DNA of 5,498 bases from Candidatus Aegiribacteria sp. (lineage in GTDB: Bacteria > Fermentibacterota > Fermentibacteria > Fermentibacterales > Fermentibacteraceae): assembly GCA_030634715.1 (NCBI GenBank), contig DAOWAG010000099.1, positions 1 through 5,498 of the forward strand. Direction: 5' to 3'. Each line of letters begins with the position of its first letter. Positions within the stretch are counted from its first letter, which is position 1. The notes below the pieces were generated by a model, which saw only the letters and a program-made list of their open reading frames with translations, had not been told where the DNA came from and ran no database searches. The position numbers were made by a program, and so were the translations under genes. Below, piece by piece: positions 1-5,498 of this stretch.

Positions 1-629
1 GGTCTTTCTCTGAATTTCTTTCCACTGAGATAGCTGTACGTACAGTAAGTACAATTAAATTCACAGCCCCGTCTGCTCTGGATACCAACTGCATCATCCA
101 TCGAGTATCGTGATATATCTAGAATCCTGTAATCCGGAGAAGAAACGGCATCAAACTCGACTCTCCCCCAGGGCAGCAGCCTTTCTCCACTCCATTCAGG
201 AATGCTCGAACCAAGCTCGATATGATTCAATAGAGCCGGTAGCGAAGCCTCACCTTCTCCAGGTAGACCAAAATCTATTCTTGGATACCGATCAAGAATT
301 ATCTCAGGGTATATGGAAAATCCGGTTCCCCCTACTACTAAAGGACCTTTCCAGTGTCCGAGGACTTCAATGATCTCCGAAAAGGATGTCATATATGAGT
401 AAGTTACAGGATAGGTACTGTCATCAATGTTACGAAGGGAGATGCATACAATGTCTGGTTCAAACGATTCAAGCTCAGTCTTCAGAACATCAGCGAAGTC
501 AGAATACAGGCTTAAATCCACTCCCTTAAGATCATGTTCACTGAGCTGGCCTGCAAGACAGGCAAGACCAAGGGGGAATATGGGTGTTTCCATTCGACCG
601 GTGGGAGATTGTACAAAAAGAATTTTCAA
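1..629 (-). CDS. B12-binding domain / radical SAM protein, N-terminal part (cut by left window edge)
   Basis: The minus strand reads open from 629 to the left edge, giving 209 residues without a stop. Residues 1-~135 look like a cobalamin-binding Rossmann fold: the start MKILFVQSPTG, then PLGLACLAGQL (19-29), EPDIVCISLRNID (57-69), a VVGGTGFS loop (98-105) and PGEGEAS (123-129). The radical SAM domain then begins with RRGCEFNCTYC, a CX3CX2C motif (C189, C193, C196) that should bind the 4Fe-4S cluster and S-adenosylmethionine. Most of the catalytic barrel lies outside the window. No ATG occurs between the upstream in-frame TAA and this region. The TTG at 629-627 gives the typical family N-terminus and has a GAGG-type ribosome site about 9 bases upstream. 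Known relatives carry out cobalamin-dependent methylations or rearrangements. The SLRNID and CTY segments recall members annotated as lipid-biosynthesis enzymes, but the substrate cannot be told here. It is divergent from the CAP gene. Confidence 0.9.
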   Translation of the reverse strand, partial: MKILFVQSPTGRMETPIFPLGLACLAGQLSEHDLKGVDLSLYSDFADVLKTELESFEPDIVCISLRNIDDSTYPVTYSYMTSFSEIIEVLGHWKGPLVVGGTGFSIYPEIILDRYPRIDFGLPGEGEASLPALLNHIELGSSIPEWSGERLLPWGRVEFDAVSSPDYRILDISRYSMDDAVGIQSRRGCEFNCTYCTYSYLSGKKFRER

Positions 630-637
630 CAGGTCTT

Positions 638-643
638 CCCTCT
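638..643 (-). promoter_or_regulatory. Ribosome binding site deciding a TTG start
   Basis: Read on the minus strand, an AGAGGGAAG stretch lies just upstream of the TTG codon at 629-627, with GAGG about 9 bases before it. An in-frame TAA lies further upstream and no ATG or GTG lies between. The next in-frame ATG (residue 13) would cut off the conserved first beta strand KILFVQSP. Together these support the TTG as the true start. Confidence 0.6.
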
Positions 644-650
644 TTTCAAT

Positions 651-679
651 TTTCCATCCTGAAGTATTTTAAGTATAAT
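651..679 (+). promoter_or_regulatory. Candidate sigma70-type promoter for the CAP / HD-GYP operon
   Basis: A perfect TATAAT lies at 674-679 and a weak -35 candidate TTTCCA (4 of 6 matches to TTGACA) at 651-656, separated by 17 bases. The -10 box overlaps the first ATG (678-680) of the downstream gene. If it is used, transcription would begin near 686-687, which coincides with the second in-frame ATG at 687-689. No Shine-Dalgarno sequence precedes either ATG, so a leaderless transcript starting at 687 is possible. This is inferred from sequence alone, and a short AT-rich region can contain such a box by chance. Confidence 0.35.
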
Positions 680-1721
680 GAAATCTATGAGAATCAGCTT
701 CGCTGTCATAATCACATTTCTGATTCCTGTTTTCTTCCCCGCACTGCGGATTGAAGCGGGTTTCGTACCGGTACGCATCCCTTCACTGGATAGCCTTGCT
801 GCTGATATTTCATTACTTGGATTTGTCCCTTCAGGAGGAAACCTGCCTGTGCTGGCAGCTGCAAACCGCTGGTTTGGATTGATATCCAGAGTGCAATTGC
901 TACCTGGTGACAGCAGAGAATTAAACGCAATTCAGACAGACACATCCGGAGAATGGGGATATTACGGTATCGCCAACTGGTCCGCTGGCGGAGATAAAGT
1001 TCTGGTTCTTGCCCCTCACCTGCGCTGTCTTCCTCTCGAGATTCAGTCAGAGGTTCCGATTGGTTCTGAAATCAGCTTCATTATCGATGGTTACCAGACT
1101 CTCCAGAGTCCTCAGACAGCAATCAGAACTCCGGGAATGGAGGTGATCAACCTGATGCCGGATTCCACAGGAAGATGCGCATTTTCAGCTGAAGAACAAG
1201 GAATCTACTGGGTAGAGATAATGGAGGATGCGGTATCGGGACCGTCTATTTCTCTTCTCTTCCCGGTAATATCCGGTGGCACGGCAATCGATGTTCTGCG
1301 TGGTGATATACATTCAGCAGGCTCAGAGGCTGCATGTCCTGAAGATGTGCTCAATGAGCTGAATAAACTCAGAGGAAACGCGGGAATCCCTGCTCTCCAT
1401 CGAGAGAACATGCTTGATTCCATCGCTCTGATACGAGCAGGTGAACTTGCTTTTTCAGGAACTTCCGTCCATTTCAGTACTCAAAACAGCAGCCTGCCTG
1501 ATATTCTGCCCGAAGGAATGGAAACATATGGTGAAAACATCGGAAGGGGAGCTGGATACCAGGAGGCCTGGTCGATGATACTGATAAGCCCTTTCCACCT
1601 GAGAACATGCATGTCTCCAGCCTTTCGATATATCGGAATTGCAGGTGCTGTTGATTCAGGCGCATATGAATGGCAGCTGGTCATGGTTCAGATATTTACA
1701 TCAGAGGAAAATGGATCATGA
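678..1721 (+). CDS. Exported CAP-domain (SCP/PR-1-like) protein
   Basis: The protein has 347 residues. Residues 1-27 form a signal peptide: a basic start (MKSMR), a hydrophobic core (ISFAVIITFLIPVFF), and a likely signal peptidase I site after IEA (25-27). Residues 28-~215 are poorly conserved and look beta-rich; I recognise no family there. Residues ~222-342 form a CAP domain: LNELNKLRGNAGIPAL (226-240 region), H265 in VHFS, the GEN signature with E286, and SPFHLRT with H307, ending in the strand EWQLVMVQIF. The two histidines and the glutamate are those expected in the CAP cavity, which can bind divalent metal. Bacterial CAP proteins are extracytoplasmic, and their molecular role is mostly unknown. 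The start is 678 or the ATG at 687, because an in-frame TGA at 660-662 blocks anything earlier; neither start has a clear ribosome site. The stop codon overlaps the next gene's ATG, indicating co-translation with the membrane HD-GYP gene. Domain call firm, function unknown. Confidence 0.87.
   Translation: MKSMRISFAVIITFLIPVFFPALRIEAGFVPVRIPSLDSLAADISLLGFVPSGGNLPVLAAANRWFGLISRVQLLPGDSRELNAIQTDTSGEWGYYGIANWSAGGDKVLVLAPHLRCLPLEIQSEVPIGSEISFIIDGYQTLQSPQTAIRTPGMEVINLMPDSTGRCAFSAEEQGIYWVEIMEDAVSGPSISLLFPVISGGTAIDVLRGDIHSAGSEAACPEDVLNELNKLRGNAGIPALHRENMLDSIALIRAGELAFSGTSVHFSTQNSSLPDILPEGMETYGENIGRGAGYQEAWSMILISPFHLRTCMSPAFRYIGIAGAVDSGAYEWQLVMVQIFTSEENGS
1703..1708 (+). promoter_or_regulatory. Ribosome binding site for the active HD-GYP gene
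   Basis: AGAGGA-type sequence lies within the last codons of the CAP gene, 9 bases before the ATG at 1718. It supports that start over the in-frame ATG at 1670, which has no comparable site and would add 16 polar residues buried in the CAP coding sequence. Confidence 0.65.
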
Positions 1722-3352
1722 TAAATCCGCTTAGTGAGATATTCGGATACAGCAGCCTGTTATCAGTTGGATTTCTTGGTTCGGATTATATTGTAATGAT
1801 AGTAGTACTGGCTGCAGGGATTATTCTCAACGGTGCTTATCCAATGATAACTTCGTTATCAACTGAATTCTCCCTGAATAGAATATTCATCTTTGTGATT
1901 TTCTTCCTCTCTCCTGCAATTCTTGCTTTCGAAGTCACCACTGCGTGTGTTCTAGCCGGCTCACTCCTTCGAAATGATGAATCAAGAACGGAATTCTGGC
2001 GATATCTGATTTCGGGAATTGCTGCGACTGCGATTCTCAGAGCAGGTTATATCATGATCCCGGAAATTTTTCAGAATTTCCCGCTACGGCTTTCAATCTT
2101 AATGATAATCCCAGCTGTAATTCTGTCAGATATCATTCTGAATATTTCATTATCCACAAGAGAGACTTCACCTGTCATGGATCGAATCGGCAGGCAATTG
2201 ATATCTTACATTGTTATCCTCCCATTAACTCTCATCACTATCATTCTGCTTATACAGGCAGAGCTTTGGGGAGCTATTCTTGCCGTTTCAGCAATTACGG
2301 GATTTTCTTTCATAGGCAGCTCAATAATCAAGAGATACAGAATCAATCAGTTCAGAATTAAAGCAATCATTCAACAGAATATCCTTGCTGCTCGACTGAT
2401 GAAATCCTTTACTTTCAGTGAATTTCTGGCAACACTCGAAGAGCATTATTCAGAATCTGAGGAATCCAGAATAAGGATTCTCTCCCGTTCCACAAATACT
2501 GCAAACTGGATTCTATGGAGTCTGAACGGTCAAAGAAACGTTGAACTTTCCGAGATTTCAGGAAGCATTCCAGGAAGAGGTGAAATTATTTCGGATTTAA
2601 AGATTGGAAGACTAACTGTGACAGTCATAGGATTATCAAATAATTCAGATCTCCTGTTGTTAGTAAATGGTCCAATCGAAAATGTAATCCGAACAATGCC
2701 ATCAAATCTTCTGGATAAGCTTACACTTCTTCTCAAACACACCTGGGAAGCAGTAGGTCATTCGATGAGAAGTGAAAAATCTTTCCTTGCCGCAGCAGTG
2801 ATGCTGGCGCGATTGGCGGATTCAAAGGATGATTATACTCATGGACATTCAATAAGAGTATCGAATCTGTCTTGCGCACTCGGTCGGGAACTCGAACTCT
2901 CCAGGGAGAATATCCAGATCTTAAGAGTCGGAGGTATCCTTCACGATATCGGAAAACTTGCTATTCCAACACCTATTCTCATAAAAAGAGGTCTCCTCAC
3001 AAGAAGGGAAAAAGAGATAATCCAGGATCATCCTGCTGAAGGAGCAAGGATTGTATCGGAACTGTCCGGGTATGAAGAAGTCACAAAAATAATCAGAAGC
3101 CATCATGAGAGACTTGATGGAACTGGCTATCCCGATGGTCTTCAAAACATCGACATTCCTTTTCTTGCGAGAATCGTTGCTGTAGCAGACACATTCGACG
3201 CAATAACAAGTGCCAGATCATATCATTCAATTGCGGATTGGAATAACGCAATTGAAACAATAAAAGAGGGAAGGGGTATTCAATTCGACTCACGGATAGT
3301 GGATGCCCTGGAGAAAGTAGTTATCAGTGAGTCGGTGGTGTATCAGGCATGA
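1718..3352 (+). CDS. Membrane HD-GYP domain protein, predicted active cyclic-di-GMP phosphodiesterase
   Basis: The protein has 544 residues from the ATG at 1718, which overlaps the CAP gene stop (ATGA). Residues ~20-202 hold about six hydrophobic helices (around 22-40, 54-83, 96-115, 123-144, 161-181, 183-202), with no large external loop. Residues ~220-345 are soluble and may be a GAF-like fold; this is a weak inference. Residues ~355-535 are a complete HD-GYP domain: GHSIRVS with H377, LHDIGK with H409/D410, the DHP histidine H438, HHERLDGTGYP with H462/H463 and the GYP triplet at 470-472, and VADTFDAIT with D491. All expected metal ligands are present. A tyrosine (Y373) lies four residues before H377, where trinuclear enzymes such as PmGH have glutamate, so a two-metal site is likelier. 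Known family members hydrolyse cyclic di-GMP to pGpG or GMP. The membrane part presumably senses a signal or anchors the enzyme at the inner membrane. The next gene also overlaps by four bases. Very sure of the domain; substrate inferred from family. Confidence 0.96.
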   Translation: MINPLSEIFGYSSLLSVGFLGSDYIVMIVVLAAGIILNGAYPMITSLSTEFSLNRIFIFVIFFLSPAILAFEVTTACVLAGSLLRNDESRTEFWRYLISGIAATAILRAGYIMIPEIFQNFPLRLSILMIIPAVILSDIILNISLSTRETSPVMDRIGRQLISYIVILPLTLITIILLIQAELWGAILAVSAITGFSFIGSSIIKRYRINQFRIKAIIQQNILAARLMKSFTFSEFLATLEEHYSESEESRIRILSRSTNTANWILWSLNGQRNVELSEISGSIPGRGEIISDLKIGRLTVTVIGLSNNSDLLLLVNGPIENVIRTMPSNLLDKLTLLLKHTWEAVGHSMRSEKSFLAAAVMLARLADSKDDYTHGHSIRVSNLSCALGRELELSRENIQILRVGGILHDIGKLAIPTPILIKRGLLTRREKEIIQDHPAEGARIVSELSGYEEVTKIIRSHHERLDGTGYPDGLQNIDIPFLARIVAVADTFDAITSARSYHSIADWNNAIETIKEGRGIQFDSRIVDALEKVVISESVVYQA

Positions 3353-4905
3353 TTGAAAAAAAACGACCTGATGAAACGACCTTCTTTGCCGGAGCAGCCA
3401 TTCTCCTTCTAATTCTCTGGCTTCCTGTGAGATATGCACTTCCTGGTTCCGGTGAAATACTCACTCTTTTCTGTATCTGGTTAGGGCTTTTCTACACGGT
3501 TGCCCTTTCAAGTCAACGCACTATCGGGTACCCGGTGGTTCTTTTTCCTGCATTTCAGGCATACATGTCTGTAACCGGGTATTCATTTTTTCAGGAAACC
3601 GGTTTCATACTCGCAACTTTCCTTGGATCATTTGTCTATTCTCTTGGATCTGGCGGGAATTTGCAGGAATGCTTCCATCGTGCTTTGAAATTCATGCTAG
3701 TAAGTCTCTTATCGCTGAGAATTGCTGCATTCATTATTCAGCCATACAGAATGCAGATACTATCCAACAATGTACTGGCTACTGTCGGTCTTGTGGTAGC
3801 GGTGCTTCTGACCGTGCTGTTCAATCATGTAATTCATCTGTTAGCAGGATTCAGAGAGTATAATGGAATCAATTATTCCCTTTCACAGTACACTAAATCA
3901 ATAATATATCCTGCATTGTTCGTTCTCTTTCTAGTTCCAGCCGCAGTACATTCAGTTACATCTTTCAATAATGGCGGGGAATGGGGAATTATTGCTGGTG
4001 TCTCTGCAATACTGATTATTCAAACAGGTCTTTCCGTTCTTATCAACAGAGCAAGATTCTCCTTCTCAAGAACAAAGTTTCTGGAGAATGAACTCGGTAA
4101 ACATTCCGATATTCTTGCAAATCTAAGAACTCCAATCGAAGCTCTTCGAACTCTCGCACAGTTCTGGTTCCGGGCTGCGGAACCGGAAGCTGTAAGAGTG
4201 AGCTGGAATAACATAAGCCTGACCTATCCTCCGGTAATGAATCTTTCCGATCAAGCTCCATTATCAAGAAGGGGAACGGGCGGGTTACTTCTTGAAATAT
4301 GGCCGGCATTGAACACAACTCTTGATGCGGAAAGGCTGGAGATTTTTGTATCACAGACAGAAATTGTGCTTCAAAATCTTGAATTGAGAACAAATGTACT
4401 TAAAAGAGGATGGAAATGTCTGGAAGCGATGGTTTATTCCCTGGATATGTCTGACAGCAAACAGACTGGTTACAGCAAGCAGGTTGCTACAGTAGCACGG
4501 GATATTGGACGAGAGATGGGTATGGATGAAAATGCATTGGATGACCTGGAAATGTCTGCAATGCTACATCTCACAGCCGCAATCCTTGAAAAGGCTGAAG
4601 AGGATTCTCAGGAAACATTTTCTGCAGCCCCCTCAAAAGTGCAGTTCCAGCTTCCACCGGATATAGTCAGGGGAATCAGACACATAACGGAAAATTATGA
4701 TGGATCAGGAAAACCTGAAAAACTGAAAGGCATATCAATCCCGCTGATTGCAAGAATTCTATCCGTTTCGAGCGATTTTGCTGCCAATCTCTCAGATCAG
4801 TCGATCGAGAGCTCAATTCTGGAACTCAAGAGAAGATCAGGATCAATCTACGATCCGGAGATCGTATCAATTCTGGAGGGGATAACCATTCGGAAGAACC
4901 AGTAA
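3349..4905 (+). CDS. Membrane protein with degenerate HD-GYP domain (predicted pseudoenzyme)
   Basis: The protein has 518 residues. Its ATG at 3349 overlaps the previous TGA; only a weak GGTGG lies at suitable distance, so translation is probably coupled. Residues ~10-232 contain about seven or eight hydrophobic helices (e.g. 12-31, 37-54, 85-103, 112-131, 141-166, 186-203, 212-232). Residues ~240-345 are a soluble linker, placed as in the upstream protein. Residues ~355-512 keep the HD-GYP outline but not its chemistry: TGYSKQVA has Y375 for the first histidine, the HD pair is H407-L408, and the DHP segment is missing. The HH pair is replaced by I446-T447, GYP reads GKP (454-456), and VADTFDA reads VSSDFAA with S475 in place of the metal-binding aspartate. 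The H407-to-DG stretch is 14 residues shorter than in its neighbour. The fold-defining DGSGxP and GISIPLIARIL segments survive. I infer a regulatory or structural partner without phosphodiesterase activity. Confidence 0.87.
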   Translation: MIEKKRPDETTFFAGAAILLLILWLPVRYALPGSGEILTLFCIWLGLFYTVALSSQRTIGYPVVLFPAFQAYMSVTGYSFFQETGFILATFLGSFVYSLGSGGNLQECFHRALKFMLVSLLSLRIAAFIIQPYRMQILSNNVLATVGLVVAVLLTVLFNHVIHLLAGFREYNGINYSLSQYTKSIIYPALFVLFLVPAAVHSVTSFNNGGEWGIIAGVSAILIIQTGLSVLINRARFSFSRTKFLENELGKHSDILANLRTPIEALRTLAQFWFRAAEPEAVRVSWNNISLTYPPVMNLSDQAPLSRRGTGGLLLEIWPALNTTLDAERLEIFVSQTEIVLQNLELRTNVLKRGWKCLEAMVYSLDMSDSKQTGYSKQVATVARDIGREMGMDENALDDLEMSAMLHLTAAILEKAEEDSQETFSAAPSKVQFQLPPDIVRGIRHITENYDGSGKPEKLKGISIPLIARILSVSSDFAANLSDQSIESSILELKRRSGSIYDPEIVSILEGITIRKNQ

Positions 4906-4928
4906 GTATTCTCAGAGATCAGAGGTTA

Positions 4929-4955
4929 ACCGTTATACGGTGTCCGGGAAACTGG
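4929..4955 (+). terminator. Two small tandem hairpins between convergent genes; weak terminator candidate
   Basis: The 67-bp gap between convergent genes holds ACCGT-TAT-ACGGT (4929-4941, 5-bp stem, 3-base loop) followed directly by CCGG-GAAA-CTGG (4944-4955, 4-bp stem with one G-U pair and a GNRA-type loop). Neither is followed by a T run in either direction, so intrinsic termination is not clearly supported. The position between two converging stops is the main argument. Nothing else is visible in the gap. Confidence 0.2.
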
Positions 4956-4972
4956 TGAAATATGCGCATTGA

Positions 4973-5498
4973 CTAACGTTCAGTGCGAGTTTTTCTCTTT
5001 CTTAATCCAAAAACTACAACAAAGCATCCTGTAAGAAATAACTCGGTAACGGTTACAATTATCCGTATCCCCAGTATTCCAACAATAGCTACAGGTCGTG
5101 GTATGAAAAGGGGAAGAACGAGTAACAAGAATCCTTCAAGAACACCAATTCCCCTAGGAGCAAATAAAGCAGCCAGTCCAACAAGTCCAGCAGCGAAATA
5201 AACACCGGTAATGGTCAGGTAATAACTCATAGAAATATCAGTAAGAGACCTGAGGAGTAGAAAAAATCCCATTCCATGAATCAAGGCAGCAACAATGTAC
5301 CCTCCGACCGTTGACAATATGACTCTATACGATGGTATCTCCTCAACTGGCTTTCTTCTAAAGACCCTGAGAATCAGGTTGACCACCCGATTTAGTATTG
5401 GCGGCCAGAGAACACTAAGGAAAAGCACAGCTCCAGCGGCTGCAGTCCAGCGGAGCAGATCCGGTATAGCTATTGGATTCTCAATGATGGAAGCAGGA
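4973..5498 (-). CDS. Lysylphosphatidylglycerol synthase-type (UPF0104-like) membrane protein, C-terminal part (cut by right edge)
   Basis: The minus-strand frame is open from the right edge to the TAG at 4975-4973 and gives 174 visible residues. There are several hydrophobic helices, roughly at visible residues 18-31, 59-85, 93-112, 119-132, 136-148 and 150-165, and a basic tail ending RKRKTRTER. A cytoplasmic-type basic loop (RVFRRKPVEE, 44-53) separates the first two. The APRGIGVLEG segment (113-122) matches the conserved PxGxGxxE motif of the LPG synthase transmembrane/flippase-like family; E121 is the key residue. Relatives act in the inner membrane on lipid-linked substrates, including aminoacyl-phosphatidylglycerol flipping by the MprF N-terminal domain, but most stand-alone members have no proven substrate. 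An internal GTG at 5428 is not the likely start, because the frame and a hydrophobic-segment pattern continue upstream to the edge. The family is usually about 300-350 residues, so roughly half is missing. Convergent with the HD-GYP operon. Confidence 0.8.
   Translation of the reverse strand, partial: PASIIENPIAIPDLLRWTAAAGAVLFLSVLWPPILNRVVNLILRVFRRKPVEEIPSYRVILSTVGGYIVAALIHGMGFFLLLRSLTDISMSYYLTITGVYFAAGLVGLAALFAPRGIGVLEGFLLLVLPLFIPRPVAIVGILGIRIIVTVTELFLTGCFVVVFGLRKRKTRTER

Noticed and set aside
34..45. 12-bp perfect palindrome CTGTACGTACAG
   Set aside because: It falls on the codons for the Cys-Thr-Tyr repeats of the radical SAM cluster motif, where repeated TGT/TAC/ACG codons explain it. 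An operator inside a gene is unlikely here.
110..672. Two plus-strand open frames (110-373 and 427-672)
   Set aside because: They lie opposite the radical SAM gene, whose minus-strand product has conserved family motifs throughout. The plus-strand products show no recognisable features.
662..676. Direct repeat AAGTAT-TTT-AAGTAT in the divergent gap, as a possible regulator site
   Set aside because: The units are only six AT-rich bases and overlap the candidate -10 box; this is expected by chance in such a region.
672..700. Minus-strand promoter for the radical SAM gene (TATACT at 677-672)
   Set aside because: No acceptable -35 hexamer lies at 16-18 bases, so the evidence is too weak to list, although a promoter must lie near here or in the CAP gene.
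1670..1717. Upstream in-frame ATG at 1670 as the start of the HD-GYP protein
   Set aside because: It would add 16 residues encoded within the CAP gene with no ribosome site. The ATG at 1718 has an AGAGGA site 9 bases upstream and forms the same ATGA junction as the next gene pair.
2062..2081. 7-bp inverted repeat GGAAATT / AATTTCC with a 6-base loop
   Set aside because: It is inside the membrane region of the HD-GYP gene, has no T run, and fits ordinary coding sequence; no sign of a regulatory role.
4043..4393. Minus-strand open frame of 116 codons inside the second HD-GYP gene
   Set aside because: It is a shadow of a longer plus-strand gene with clear domain similarity and operon context; its product shows no recognisable motifs.
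4983..5201. Plus-strand open frame of 72 codons
   Set aside because: It is the antisense of the LPG synthase-type membrane protein; its lysine-, threonine- and proline-rich product has no family features.

Overview
The window is bacterial chromosomal DNA with five recognisable protein genes and very short gaps between them. It holds two partial genes on the minus strand at the edges and three tightly packed plus-strand genes in the middle. I see no tRNA, rRNA, CRISPR, transposon or phage genes. Base composition looks moderate and slightly AT-rich by eye, with many AGA and ATA codons. HD-GYP proteins, a secreted CAP-domain protein and a cobalamin-binding radical SAM enzyme together point to a bacterium, probably an uncultured deep-branching lineage. 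The sequence does not let me name the phylum.

Layout. (1) Bases 1-629, minus strand: the N-terminal 209 residues of a B12-binding domain/radical SAM enzyme, starting at a TTG codon and cut by the left edge just after its CX3CX2C cluster motif. (2) Bases 630-677: a 48-bp divergent gap with a promoter-like sequence whose TATAAT box runs into the first ATG of the next gene. (3) Bases 678-1721, plus strand: an exported protein with a C-terminal CAP (SCP/PR-1-like) domain. (4) Bases 1718-3352, plus strand: a multi-pass membrane protein with a possible GAF-like linker and a complete HD-GYP domain, so a predicted cyclic-di-GMP phosphodiesterase. (5) Bases 3349-4905, plus strand: a second membrane protein of the same layout whose HD-GYP domain has lost nearly all its metal ligands. 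(6) Bases 4906-4972: a convergent gap with two small hairpins. (7) Bases 4973-5498, minus strand: the C-terminal 174 residues of a lysylphosphatidylglycerol synthase-type (UPF0104-like) membrane protein, cut by the right edge.

The three central genes look like one operon, because both junctions are ATGA stop/start overlaps. The most interesting feature is the translationally coupled pair of membrane HD-GYP proteins, one apparently active and one apparently dead. This suggests an enzyme/pseudoenzyme signalling pair, perhaps acting as a hetero-oligomer, with a secreted CAP-domain protein made from the same message. The pairing and the partnership are inferences. The intact and missing motifs are read directly from the sequence.
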